The notes beneath the pieces are model-generated. The model was given only the letters and a program-made list of their open reading frames with translations. It did not search any database and was not told the DNA's origin. Shown here one piece after another: positions 51,196-58,523 of a stretch of DNA of 64,000 nt. The stretch is from Bradyrhizobium nanningense (GTDB lineage Bacteria > Pseudomonadota > Alphaproteobacteria > Rhizobiales > Xanthobacteraceae), in NCBI RefSeq assembly GCF_004114535.1, contig NZ_LBJC01000031.1, forward strand, positions 79,851-143,850, given 5' to 3'. Each line of letters starts with the position of its first letter. Positions within the stretch are counted from its first letter, which is position 1. Position numbers and translations under genes: made by a program.

Positions 51196-51831
51196 TCAGA
51201 GACTCGCGATGACGGGTGCGAGCTCGAGCGAGCCCCGATAGATCATCTCGAACGCGACGTAGATGATGATGGCGAGGCCGACATAGGCGATCCAGCGTTG
51301 CTTCTGGAGCACGCGGCCGAGCAGATCGGCGGCGACGCCCATCATCGCGACCGACAGCAACAGGCCGAAGGCGAGGATGTAGGGATGCTCGCGCGCGGCG
51401 CCCGCGACCGCGAGCACGTTGTCGAGCGACATCGAGACGTCCGCGGCAACGATCTGCACCGCAGCCTGGCCGAAGGTCTTTCGCTGCGCCGGCGCAGCAT
51501 CCGCGCCGGCGCCACGGCTGAACGCGAGTTGCCTCGCATGCGACTGCTCGCGCAGTTCGCGCCACATCTTCCAGCACACCCAGAGCAGCAGCACGCCGCC
51601 GGCAAGCAGCAGGCCGATGACCTGCAGCAGCTGGGTCGCGACGCCGGCGAAGACGATGCGCAGTGCCGTGGCGGCAGCGATGCCGACGATGATGGCGCGG
51701 CGGCGCTGCTCGGCCGGCAGTCCCGCTGCGGCGAGGCCGATGACGACGGCGTTGTCGCCGGCGAGCACGAGGTCGATCAGGACGACTTGAAGCAGCGCGG
51801 TCAGCGCATCGGGCGTGATGAATTCAGTCAT
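51196..51831 (-). CDS. TerC-family integral membrane protein (YjbE-like)
   Basis: 211 residues, six or seven membrane segments. The two acidic metal-site motifs of the family are present: LVLAGDNAVVIGLAAAGL (about 22-39) and VSMSLDNVLAVAGAA (about 133-147). Family members export Mn2+ or protect from metal and tellurite stress. No yybP-ykoY-type leader was recognised upstream. The start overlaps the upstream small membrane protein by ATGA. Confidence 0.88.
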   Translation of the reverse strand: MTEFITPDALTALLQVVLIDLVLAGDNAVVIGLAAAGLPAEQRRRAIIVGIAAATALRIVFAGVATQLLQVIGLLLAGGVLLLWVCWKMWRELREQSHARQLAFSRGAGADAAPAQRKTFGQAAVQIVAADVSMSLDNVLAVAGAAREHPYILAFGLLLSVAMMGVAADLLGRVLQKQRWIAYVGLAIIIYVAFEMIYRGSLELAPVIASL

Positions 51832-52187
51832 GATCGGTCATTCGGTGCAGACGGATCGAGCCAATGCGGCTTCTTCCGCTCGACCCAATCCAGGACCTTC
51901 GAACGTGAGGAGCGCAGCGCAGGCACGTCCTCGGCAAGCAGCGCGAGACCGAGCGGCAGCATCCAGACGCCGAGAATCGGCAGGAAGGAAAGCACGCCGC
52001 CAACGATGAGCAGCGTGCCCGAGGGGATTCTGACCCAGCGGTTCGACGGTTTGAGCAGATAGGTGACGGTGTCACCCATGCGCGGCGGCAGCCGATCGAC
52101 GAGCTTGTCGAGGCGCGGGTCACCGCTGGCCATCTCGCTGGCGGGACCTGCGGCCTCATTGCTGCGCTCGTCCGATGCTGCGCTCAT
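51828..52187 (-). CDS. Small membrane protein of the TerB-TerC unit
   Basis: 119 residues with one hydrophobic hairpin (TLLIVGGVLSFLPILGVWMLPLGLALLA) between a polar N-terminus and a charged C-terminal tail ending in KKPHWLDPSAPND. The layout resembles the PGPGW-type small membrane proteins, although that exact motif is not there. It lies between TerB (two bases upstream) and TerC (four-base overlap), so it should belong to the same process. Confidence 0.7.
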   Translation of the reverse strand: MSAASDERSNEAAGPASEMASGDPRLDKLVDRLPPRMGDTVTYLLKPSNRWVRIPSGTLLIVGGVLSFLPILGVWMLPLGLALLAEDVPALRSSRSKVLDWVERKKPHWLDPSAPNDRS

Positions 52188-52189
52188 GC

Positions 52190-52663
52190 TTACTTCTCCG
52201 TGGCCAACTGCCGTTCGATGCGCCCCTGACCCGATGTGACCGGCTTGGCGCGCGGCAGCGCCAGTGTCAGCAAGCGCAACAATTTGATCGCCTGCACTTC
52301 ATGGGGATGGACGTCTTCGTCGGCCGCTGCGACCCGCTCCGACAGTTCCATCATATGTGACGACAGCGGCATGTCCGAGACCGGTCGCAGCGTGTCAATC
52401 ACGACATTGGCGAAATCCGGCTCCTCCAGCCGTTCGGCCAGTGCGTCGAACATTGCAGACAGCCGCTCGTCGTCGAGATGCGGCGCCAATCCGCGCTCCC
52501 TGATGAACCGGATCACCTCGTCGCGCTCGACCGGCGAGACCCGCCGGTCGGCCACGGCGACGAGCGCGCCGGCAATCACCAGCGCGGCCGCGGCCTGCTC
52601 GTTCAGGCTGGACGGCTCCGCGATCTCGATCTCAACAGGATTTGAATGCTTGGCGTCAGTCAT
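52190..52663 (-). CDS. TerB-like protein
   Basis: 157 residues, all helical, cytoplasmic. The TerB signature appears as AALVIAGALVAVADRRVSPVERDEVIRFI and VAAADEDVHPHEVQAIKLLRLL, with acidic residues arranged for metal binding (ADEDVHPHE). It is first in the unit TerB, small membrane protein, TerC, UPF0114, which suggests a metal or envelope stress module acting at the inner membrane. Confidence 0.8.
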   Translation of the reverse strand: MTDAKHSNPVEIEIAEPSSLNEQAAAALVIAGALVAVADRRVSPVERDEVIRFIRERGLAPHLDDERLSAMFDALAERLEEPDFANVVIDTLRPVSDMPLSSHMMELSERVAAADEDVHPHEVQAIKLLRLLTLALPRAKPVTSGQGRIERQLATEK

Positions 52664-53056
52664 CGTTGCTCCTCAATCTTTGCGAAATGGCCGCACGGAG
52701 CTGCGATGGGGACGATGAGGTCGGAGAGAACATTAGGGGCCCGACGATCGGCCAATCCATCGCATTCGCGCGGGACAGGTCATCCGACATCACGAGGTTG
52801 GCCGACATCGTCGGCGTCCTCGCCAGAGGGGCCCGGATTCTTGTTCGTGTCAGAGATAAAGATGCGCCTGTCGGAATCAATACGAGATGACTGCGACCAG
52901 CCGCCGCATCGGGTTCCATGTCTATGGGGAACGGCCGAGGCGAACGACGCTTTCCGAACCCGTCATCCTGAGGCGTGAGGTTTGCGATGCATTGGCATCG
53001 GAGGCCGAGCCTCGAAGGATGACGGGTTGGCAATCAACGGCCGCAACATCCCGATG
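52664..53056. other. Intergenic region with a dispersed hairpin element
   Basis: 393 bases between the leftward TerB unit and the 3' end of a leftward exported protein gene. The right third is the inverted repeat at 52957-53028; the left part should hold the TerB promoter. No supportable gene. Confidence 0.55.
52957..53028. repeat. Intergenic inverted repeat with 13-base perfect arms
   Basis: aacccgtcatcct and aggatgacgggtt are exact complements; CCTGAGG and TCGAAGG motifs inside match the elements at 6055-6186. It lies 29 bases downstream of the exported-protein gene and may end its transcript. Confidence 0.65.
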
Positions 53057-53539
53057 TCAGCTTGCGCAGGAACGAACCGTCACGCGCTCACCCCTGACAA
53101 TTGCTTCAACCGCCTTGCGTGCGAGATCGTCAAAGTCGGACGGTTGCAGATAACCCTGCGCATACGCTTCCTGCGTCAATCGCTCGATGCGTTTGTCTTC
53201 GCCGGTGGACCATTGCTTCGCGATGTAGTCCGCACCGGGCTTGCCAAAGGTCTCGGGATAACGTTCGGTCTCGTTCTGACGGCGCGTGTAATATCCGCTG
53301 ACCGAGCTGATGAACTGCCTCCGCCCCTCACCTGCGCAGCGCGAGCCATAGGGACGCTCGAACGCCAGCGTCGCTTCGTGGCGCGTGCTCGCTCTCCCGT
53401 GGACGAAGATCGCTTCGTTGGAGCCATAACCCGGACCGTCGGTTGGCCTCGCAGGCTCGGCTGGCTTTTGCGGCGCAAATGCCCATGCGGCGACCTGATA
53501 GACGACGAGGGCCCAGAGGATGAACCAGGCGCGGTTCAT
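53057..53539 (-). CDS. Exported hypothetical protein, paralogue B
   Basis: 160 residues. The N-terminus MNRAWFILWALVVYQVAAWAFA is a signal peptide or anchor. The core has a Cys in YGSRCAGEGRRQFISSVSGYYT and another at the C-terminus (TVRSCAS). It lines up by eye with the upstream protein over the WSTGEDKRIERLTQEAYAQG region, so the two are probably ancient duplicates. The start overlaps the upstream stop by ATGA. Function unknown; likely periplasmic. Confidence 0.7.
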   Translation of the reverse strand: MNRAWFILWALVVYQVAAWAFAPQKPAEPARPTDGPGYGSNEAIFVHGRASTRHEATLAFERPYGSRCAGEGRRQFISSVSGYYTRRQNETERYPETFGKPGADYIAKQWSTGEDKRIERLTQEAYAQGYLQPSDFDDLARKAVEAIVRGERVTVRSCAS

Positions 53540-54135
53540 CTCGCATTCGTCCCGCGTTGCTGCGGCAGGCACACCGGAGACGGATCGGACCACAGGCCGG
53601 GCCCGGCAAACTGGAGCACCGTGAGGCGGATCTCCTCCGGGAAATCCTCCTTGACGATTCCTTTTTGTTCGAACGCCTCGGCGAGCTGCGCCTTGACGCG
53701 AACGTCAAGGGGCGTCGAATATGCGGCGTTGGCCCGATCACGCTTCTCTTCGCTACACAACATTGCCAGCGCCGGATTTGGGCAGTCGAAAATCTTCATG
53801 TAGCCCCGCGCATAAGCCGACGTGGCCGCGATGAGGTTCGCCTTCATCGTCTTGTCACACGGCGACATCGTGTAGGCGGTGCCCGCCTGCAGCGCGTCCA
53901 TGCGCAGCGCATCGAGCTGCGGATCCTTGTCACTTTGCAGGGTGTGCTTGGCTTCCCACGCCTTGCGCTCGTACGCCTTGGCACTCTCGTCGCCGAATGA
54001 GGCCGTGAGTGTCGCCTTCAACTCACCGGTCGGTGAAGAGGAAGGGACGGTCATGGGAAAGCCACGCATCGCCCAGGAGACAGCGACGAAAGCGGTGACG
54101 AACGCCATGCATGTGAAAAGAACGAAGCGGCTCAT
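53536..54135 (-). CDS. Exported hypothetical protein, paralogue A
   Basis: 199 residues. An N-terminal membrane helix (FVLFTCMAFVTAFVAVSWAM) is followed by a periplasmic helical domain with Cys in YTMSPCDKTMKANLI, IFDCPN, AMLCSEE and PVCLPQ. The YSTPLDVRVKAQLAEAFEQKG stretch corresponds to WSTGEDKRIERLTQEAYAQG of the next gene. First of a two-gene overlapping unit; no family recognised. Confidence 0.7.
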   Translation of the reverse strand: MSRFVLFTCMAFVTAFVAVSWAMRGFPMTVPSSSPTGELKATLTASFGDESAKAYERKAWEAKHTLQSDKDPQLDALRMDALQAGTAYTMSPCDKTMKANLIAATSAYARGYMKIFDCPNPALAMLCSEEKRDRANAAYSTPLDVRVKAQLAEAFEQKGIVKEDFPEEIRLTVLQFAGPGLWSDPSPVCLPQQRGTNAR

Positions 54136-54347
54136 GATGCGCACCCAAATTACAGGGTGCAACCTAGCCGTGTCGAGTTAACAGACGTACTAGTCTACGC
54201 GTTGCACCTCCGCAGGGTGAATGAACGTCTAAGGATGCCACGCGAAATGCGAGTCCTTCCGAAGAGGACGAACAGCTGCGGCCAGGAACTATCATGCAGG
54301 CCAATCAATTACTGCACATCACGGTATCTCCCGACAGGATACATCTC

Positions 54348-55175
54348 ATGTGCCGCTGGATTGCATACCGGGGCGAGACGACGTCTTTCGAGCCCTATGT
54401 CACCGAGCCCGAGCATTCTCTGGTCGCGCAGAGCATCCGCTCGCTGCAATCGACGGCGGGCTCGAACGGCGACGGCTTTGGTCTTGGCTGGTACGGCGAG
54501 CATCCGGAACCCGGCCTCTATCGCGAGACGCGCCCGGCGTGGTCGGACGAAAATTTGCGCTATCTCTGCCGGCATTTGCGCTCGCATTTGTTCTTTGCGC
54601 ATGTGCGCGCCGCCACCGGCACGGCGGTGACGCGGCAGAATTGCCATCCCTTTGCCTGCGGCCACTGGATGTTCATGCACAACGGATTCGTCGGAAGCTG
54701 GAACCGGCTGCGGCGCAAGGTCGAGGCGCTGATTCCCGATGCCTATTACCCTTCGCGGCTTGGCACGACCGACTCGGAAGCCGTGTTCCTGGCGATGATG
54801 GGCGCCGGCCTCGACAGCGATCCGCTTCAGGCGACGCGGCGTGTGCTGCATGCTCTCGTCGGCCTCGTCAATGAAGGCCACTTGCGCGAACGGCTGCGCT
54901 TCACCAGTGCGATCGCCAACGGCAAGGATCTCTACGCCTTCCGTGTTGCGGTCAACGACGCCGCGAACACACTCTATTTCCGTGAGGACGGCGGCGAGGT
55001 CATCGTCGTGTCCGAGCCGTTCGACAAGGAATCGGACTGGACCGAAGTGCCGCCCAATCACGCGCTGATCGCGCGTGCGTCCGAAAACGCGAAGATTGTT
55101 CCGTTCGACGCGACAATTTGCAGTGAGTGCGACGCGGAACCCGCTCCTGCCAGAAGGATTATCGCCCGGAGGTGA
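54348..55175 (+). CDS. Class II glutamine amidotransferase (EgtC/YafJ-like)
   Basis: 275 residues. The catalytic Cys is residue 2 (MCRWIAYRG), exposed after removal of Met, which fixes the start; AGGAT lies seven bases upstream. NSDGFGLGWY-like (NGDGFGLGWYGE), HVRAATGTAVTRQNCHPF and FMHNGFVGSWNRL complete the N-terminal hydrolase active site. EgtC removes glutamate from a gamma-glutamyl intermediate in ergothioneine synthesis; YafJ-like proteins are uncharacterised. Its TGA overlaps an ATG of the next gene. The pairing with a glutamate-cysteine-ligase-like enzyme favours action on a gamma-glutamyl compound, but this is inference. Confidence 0.85.
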   Translation: MCRWIAYRGETTSFEPYVTEPEHSLVAQSIRSLQSTAGSNGDGFGLGWYGEHPEPGLYRETRPAWSDENLRYLCRHLRSHLFFAHVRAATGTAVTRQNCHPFACGHWMFMHNGFVGSWNRLRRKVEALIPDAYYPSRLGTTDSEAVFLAMMGAGLDSDPLQATRRVLHALVGLVNEGHLRERLRFTSAIANGKDLYAFRVAVNDAANTLYFREDGGEVIVVSEPFDKESDWTEVPPNHALIARASENAKIVPFDATICSECDAEPAPARRIIARR

Positions 55176-55195
55176 TGCCTTTGCCGGGTGGCCTA

Positions 55196-56425
55196 ATGAC
55201 ATTTGCTTCGGACGTTTTGAAATTGCTGCGCCTCGATTCCTCTCATGACAAGCAGCACCTCGTCATTCGCTCCGCCGGCGCCGGCGGCAAGGCGGCTGAA
55301 TATTCGTTCGGCATCGAGGAGGAATATTTCCTGGCCGATCGACGTACGTTCGAGGTCGCGATCCAGACTCCCAACGAGCTGTTCGAATCGGCGACCTGGT
55401 CGACCGGCGGCCAGGCCATGCGCGAGATGCTGCAATCCCAGCTCGAGGTCGCCACCAACGTTCACCTCGACGTCAACGATGCCCGCGAAGAGCTTCGCTT
55501 CCTGCGTCGCGAAATCGCGAACGTCGCCGCGCAATATGGCTTCGTGATCATGGCCTGCGGCACGCATCCGACGGCAGTCTGGCGCATGTCGCAGCCGAGC
55601 CCGAAGCCGCGCTATGAGGAGATGATCGAGGATCTGCGCAGCGTCGGCCATCGCAACATGATGTGCGGCATGCATGTGCATGTTCAGTTGCCCGATCCCG
55701 AGAAGCGCATGGCGGTGATGCGGGCGATGCTGCCGCATCTGCCGCTGCTCATCGCGCTGTCGGCCTCCTCTCCGTTCTGGAATTCGCACAAGACCGGACT
55801 GAAGGGCTACCGGCTCGCCGCCTATTCCGAGCTGCCGCGCACCGGCCTGCCCGAGCTGTTCGAGGCCAAGCAGGATTACGACGAATATGTCGGCACCCTG
55901 CAGCGCTCCGGCGTGATACCCGACGAGAGCCACATCTGGTGGGCGATGCGTCCTTCGATGCGGCACCCGACGCTCGAGCTTCGTGCGCCCGACACCTGCA
56001 CCTTCGTCGACGATGCCGTTGCCATCGCCTCGCTCTATCGCTGCCTGACGCGTCACCTCCATCTGCGGCCTCATCTGTCGAAAGAGGTCACGGCGGTCGA
56101 ACGCGCAATCGCGGTAGAGAATAAATGGCGCGCCCAGCGCTACGGAACCGATTGCATCTTTGCCTCTCGAGACGGACCGGTCACGATCTCGGAGCTACTC
56201 TCCCGAATCATCGGCGATACCGCCGAGGACGCGGACCTACTGGGTTGCGCCGCTGAGATCGAGCATTGCCGGGTCATTGTGGACCGCGGCAGCTCGGCCG
56301 AATTCCAGCTTCGCGCCTATCGCGAAAGCGGCGAGGACATCGCAGCAGTGTCACGATGGATCGCTACATCGACGATTTCGGGATCGAGCGCGCCGATCGG
56401 ACGCAATACGCCAGCGCCCTCATAG
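55196..56425 (+). CDS. GCS2-type carboxylate-amine ligase (YbdK-like)
   Basis: 409 residues. Glutamate-cysteine ligase 2 family: EYSFGIEEEYFLADRRTFE near the N-terminus, MREMLQSQLEVATNVH, MMCGMHVHVQLPD and LELRAPDTCTFVDDAVAIASLY. It should join a carboxylate (commonly glutamate gamma-carboxyl) to an amine using ATP. YbdK of E. coli has only weak glutamate-cysteine ligase activity; EgtA, the ergothioneine enzyme, is a relative. The start MTFASDVLKL was chosen; an ATG at 55175, in TGATG overlap with the amidotransferase stop, would add seven residues and make coupling direct. Confidence 0.83.
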   Translation: MTFASDVLKLLRLDSSHDKQHLVIRSAGAGGKAAEYSFGIEEEYFLADRRTFEVAIQTPNELFESATWSTGGQAMREMLQSQLEVATNVHLDVNDAREELRFLRREIANVAAQYGFVIMACGTHPTAVWRMSQPSPKPRYEEMIEDLRSVGHRNMMCGMHVHVQLPDPEKRMAVMRAMLPHLPLLIALSASSPFWNSHKTGLKGYRLAAYSELPRTGLPELFEAKQDYDEYVGTLQRSGVIPDESHIWWAMRPSMRHPTLELRAPDTCTFVDDAVAIASLYRCLTRHLHLRPHLSKEVTAVERAIAVENKWRAQRYGTDCIFASRDGPVTISELLSRIIGDTAEDADLLGCAAEIEHCRVIVDRGSSAEFQLRAYRESGEDIAAVSRWIATSTISGSSAPIGRNTPAPS

Positions 56426-56488
56426 CGCCCGCGCAAGCTTCGCGAACGAGAACGTGATTTCTGAATTTGGTACGCCGTAGGGGAATGC

Positions 56489-56674
56489 ATGACTGACATC
56501 GCCTGGTGCGCCGGTTGCGGCCACAGCCTGGTCCCGATCCTGTCCAAGAACGGTCGCGCGCGGCCAAGCTGCTTCTGGTGCGAGGGCGTCGACGTGCGGA
56601 CTATGGAGATGGCAAAGTGGGCGGACAGCCCGGCCGGCAAGCCGGATCGGGCCGCGCCGCGCGCTCTTGATTAA
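56489..56674 (+). CDS. Small zinc-ribbon-like protein
   Basis: 61 residues. Two knuckles, CAGC (7-10) and CFWC (28-31), separated by 17 residues, should bind one zinc ion. AGGGGA sits five bases before the ATG. The tail is basic and Pro-rich. Such tiny ribbons often bind RNA, DNA or a partner protein. It follows the ligase by 63 bases and may belong to the same transcript. Confidence 0.65.
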   Translation: MTDIAWCAGCGHSLVPILSKNGRARPSCFWCEGVDVRTMEMAKWADSPAGKPDRAAPRALD

Positions 56675-56687
56675 GGCGCCCTCCGCC

Positions 56688-56996
56688 TCAAGCCCGTGCC
56701 ACCAGCCGCGGACGGAACACGGACTCGACGGTCGGGGCCCGAGCATCGACCGACTTTCGCGTCGGCCGGCGCCGCGGGATGAAGAAATTGTTCACGAGGA
56801 TCGGCTCGTGATCGCCGAGCGCGACCCGCTCCTTCGCGAGCAGGCTCATGACCGAGCGCATCTTGATGACTTCCTGCGCCACGAAGCTGCAGTCCTCGCC
56901 GCGATTGATCTGCTCGTGCATGATCGCCTCGGCTTCGCGCATGCTGACGCGGAGCGCTCTGATGGTTCTGCGAATTTCGCTGATACGGTTGTCCAT
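56688..56996 (-). CDS. Uncharacterised protein under a LexA-type promoter
   Basis: 102 residues, no signal peptide. The N-terminal two thirds is helical and may form a coiled coil (RISEIRRTIRALRVSMREAE, then MHEQINRGEDCSFVAQEVIKMRSVMSLLAKE); the C-terminal third is basic, with NNFFIPRRRPTRKS. GGAGG five bases before the ATG fixes the start MDNRISEIRR. A promoter with an embedded LexA box lies directly upstream, so it should be induced by DNA damage. No known SOS protein family was recognised; a small helical regulator of repair or division is one guess. Confidence 0.7.
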   Translation of the reverse strand: MDNRISEIRRTIRALRVSMREAEAIMHEQINRGEDCSFVAQEVIKMRSVMSLLAKERVALGDHEPILVNNFFIPRRRPTRKSVDARAPTVESVFRPRLVARA

Positions 56997-57011
56997 GACT
57001 GCCTCCATCTC

Positions 57012-57375
57012 GGTGGCAGCATAAGAACAAAACATGAACATTCTGTCAATCGCCGCCTGTGCGGTCGCGACATTATTGCTGATCCCAAGAGCGGCATCGC
57101 GCCGATCTGGCACCTGCGCCGCTGCACCTGCACTGGCGTGGCTTGCCGACAAATTGGACACCCCCGTCGCCGCCCTCGGAAGCACGCGCCCCCGACACGG
57201 CGTCTGACGATCAGAACAAGCCGTCGATCTAACGTCCCGTGCAACCACCGGATTTTTTCCTGAACGGGCACGCTTGCATCGCGGCGCCGGGGCTCGCTCG
57301 CTGCTTCACAAACCAACTGGCCCAGAATTCGCAATGACGTTGTCAGCGAAGCAAAGGCGCAGAGCGGAGAACGTC
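57012..57375. other. Divergent intergenic region
   Basis: 364 bases between the LexA-controlled gene and the bicupin gene. It holds the SOS promoter at 57021-57049. The rest, 57050-57375, should carry the bicupin promoter; I see no other conserved site or gene in it. Confidence 0.55.
57021..57049 (-). promoter_or_regulatory. Promoter with LexA (SOS) box
   Basis: On the minus strand TTGACA (57049-57044) and TCTTAT (57026-57021) are 17 bases apart, a near-consensus housekeeping promoter. Between and overlapping them is GTTC-N7-GTTC (57039-57025), the direct-repeat LexA site of alphaproteobacteria. A start of transcription near 57014 would leave a leader of about 20 bases containing the GGAGG of the downstream gene. 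Repressor bound here would block RNA polymerase. Confidence 0.78.
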
Positions 57376-58515
57376 ATGAACGTGCATGCTGCGGGCGATC
57401 TCAAGACGACCGGCCTCACCCATCCGAATGGCGCGCCGCTCCGCCTCAGCACCCAGGACTTCGTCGCAATCGATCGCGACCGGAATGCGAAGTTCGAGGC
57501 GACGTATCGCCCGCAAGCGCTCTACAATCGCGCCAACGAAGGCTTTCACGCCAACAACGAAACCTTCCTGCTCCACGAAGTCGCGACGAACTTGCCGATC
57601 TATCGCCCCGACACCGGGCCCACCGACTTCCACCTGCATCTTCCACCCGGCGGCTTTCAGCTGGTGCTGGTCACCTCGGGCGCGTTCACCTTCGACTATG
57701 ACGGGCGCTTCTACAATGTCGGCCCCGGCGCGGTGATGCTGCAAAGCGCGATCGTGCATCGCCAGCTCTTCTACACCTGGTCGGGCCTGTCGACCGAAGA
57801 GAACTTGAAGACGCCGCAGACGGTGGTGCCGGATCCGATCTCGATGGGCTATTCGGGCAAATTCCTCGAAGCCTTCATCACCGATCCCACCACCTTTCCG
57901 AATCCGACCATCGTGGGCCCCGATCAGATCGTTGAAGCTGAAACGCCGCGCGTGGCCTGGAGCCATCCGCTGCACGATCGCCCGGCCAATGCCGGCTTCT
58001 GGCTTCAGGATCCGCTGGCGCTGGATGCACTGTTCAAGCCGCTCGCGGATGGCTCGATCAAATCGCCGCTGCCGGTTTGCGTGCGCGATATCGGCATCGA
58101 GACACCGAGCGGCGAGCTCGTCACCGGCCACATCATCGCGACCGACCCGCGCGGCCAGTCGCTTCTGCCGAAGAGTACATCGGCATCCGTGGACGCCGCC
58201 TCGTTCGCCAAGGGTGAGGTCGTGATCTATCGCGTCATTCGCGGCACGGCTGAATTCAAGAACAAGGCCGGCGAGACATTCGAGCTTGCGTCAGGCGATG
58301 TGTTGACGGCCGGCAAGAGCTCGATCAGCCTCGTCGCGGTTGGCGAGAACACCCAGGTGCTCCGGCTCGGCCTTCTCAAGGGCATCGACAACCTTCGCAG
58401 CTGGACGCCGACGCAGCGCGACGAGATCGACGGTCTCGCCGGGCAGATCATCACGCGGAAGGACATTCGTCCGCTGCGCACCGAAGGTGAGCCGGTGGGG
58501 TATCTGTACGGTTAG
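57376..58515 (+). CDS. Bicupin-like protein
   Basis: 379 residues. The N-terminal region (about 70-160) reads as a cupin: FHLHLPPGGFQLVLVTSGAFTFDYDGRFYNVGPGAVMLQ, with His residues fit for a metal. A second cupin-like segment lies near 275-335 (EVVIYRVIRGTAEFKNKAGETFELASGDVL). Cupins include dioxygenases, isomerases and binding proteins, so the reaction is open. The ATG at 57376 has GGAGA six bases upstream; ATGs further up (57334) give a Arg-rich extension. Convergent with gor, eight bases apart. Confidence 0.7.
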   Translation: MNVHAAGDLKTTGLTHPNGAPLRLSTQDFVAIDRDRNAKFEATYRPQALYNRANEGFHANNETFLLHEVATNLPIYRPDTGPTDFHLHLPPGGFQLVLVTSGAFTFDYDGRFYNVGPGAVMLQSAIVHRQLFYTWSGLSTEENLKTPQTVVPDPISMGYSGKFLEAFITDPTTFPNPTIVGPDQIVEAETPRVAWSHPLHDRPANAGFWLQDPLALDALFKPLADGSIKSPLPVCVRDIGIETPSGELVTGHIIATDPRGQSLLPKSTSASVDAASFAKGEVVIYRVIRGTAEFKNKAGETFELASGDVLTAGKSSISLVAVGENTQVLRLGLLKGIDNLRSWTPTQRDEIDGLAGQIITRKDIRPLRTEGEPVGYLYG

Positions 58516-58523
58516 GAGACGCC

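Noticed and set aside
51832..52190. Possible yybP-ykoY manganese riboswitch before TerC
   Set aside because: TerC overlaps the upstream gene by four bases, leaving no leader; none was seen before TerB either.
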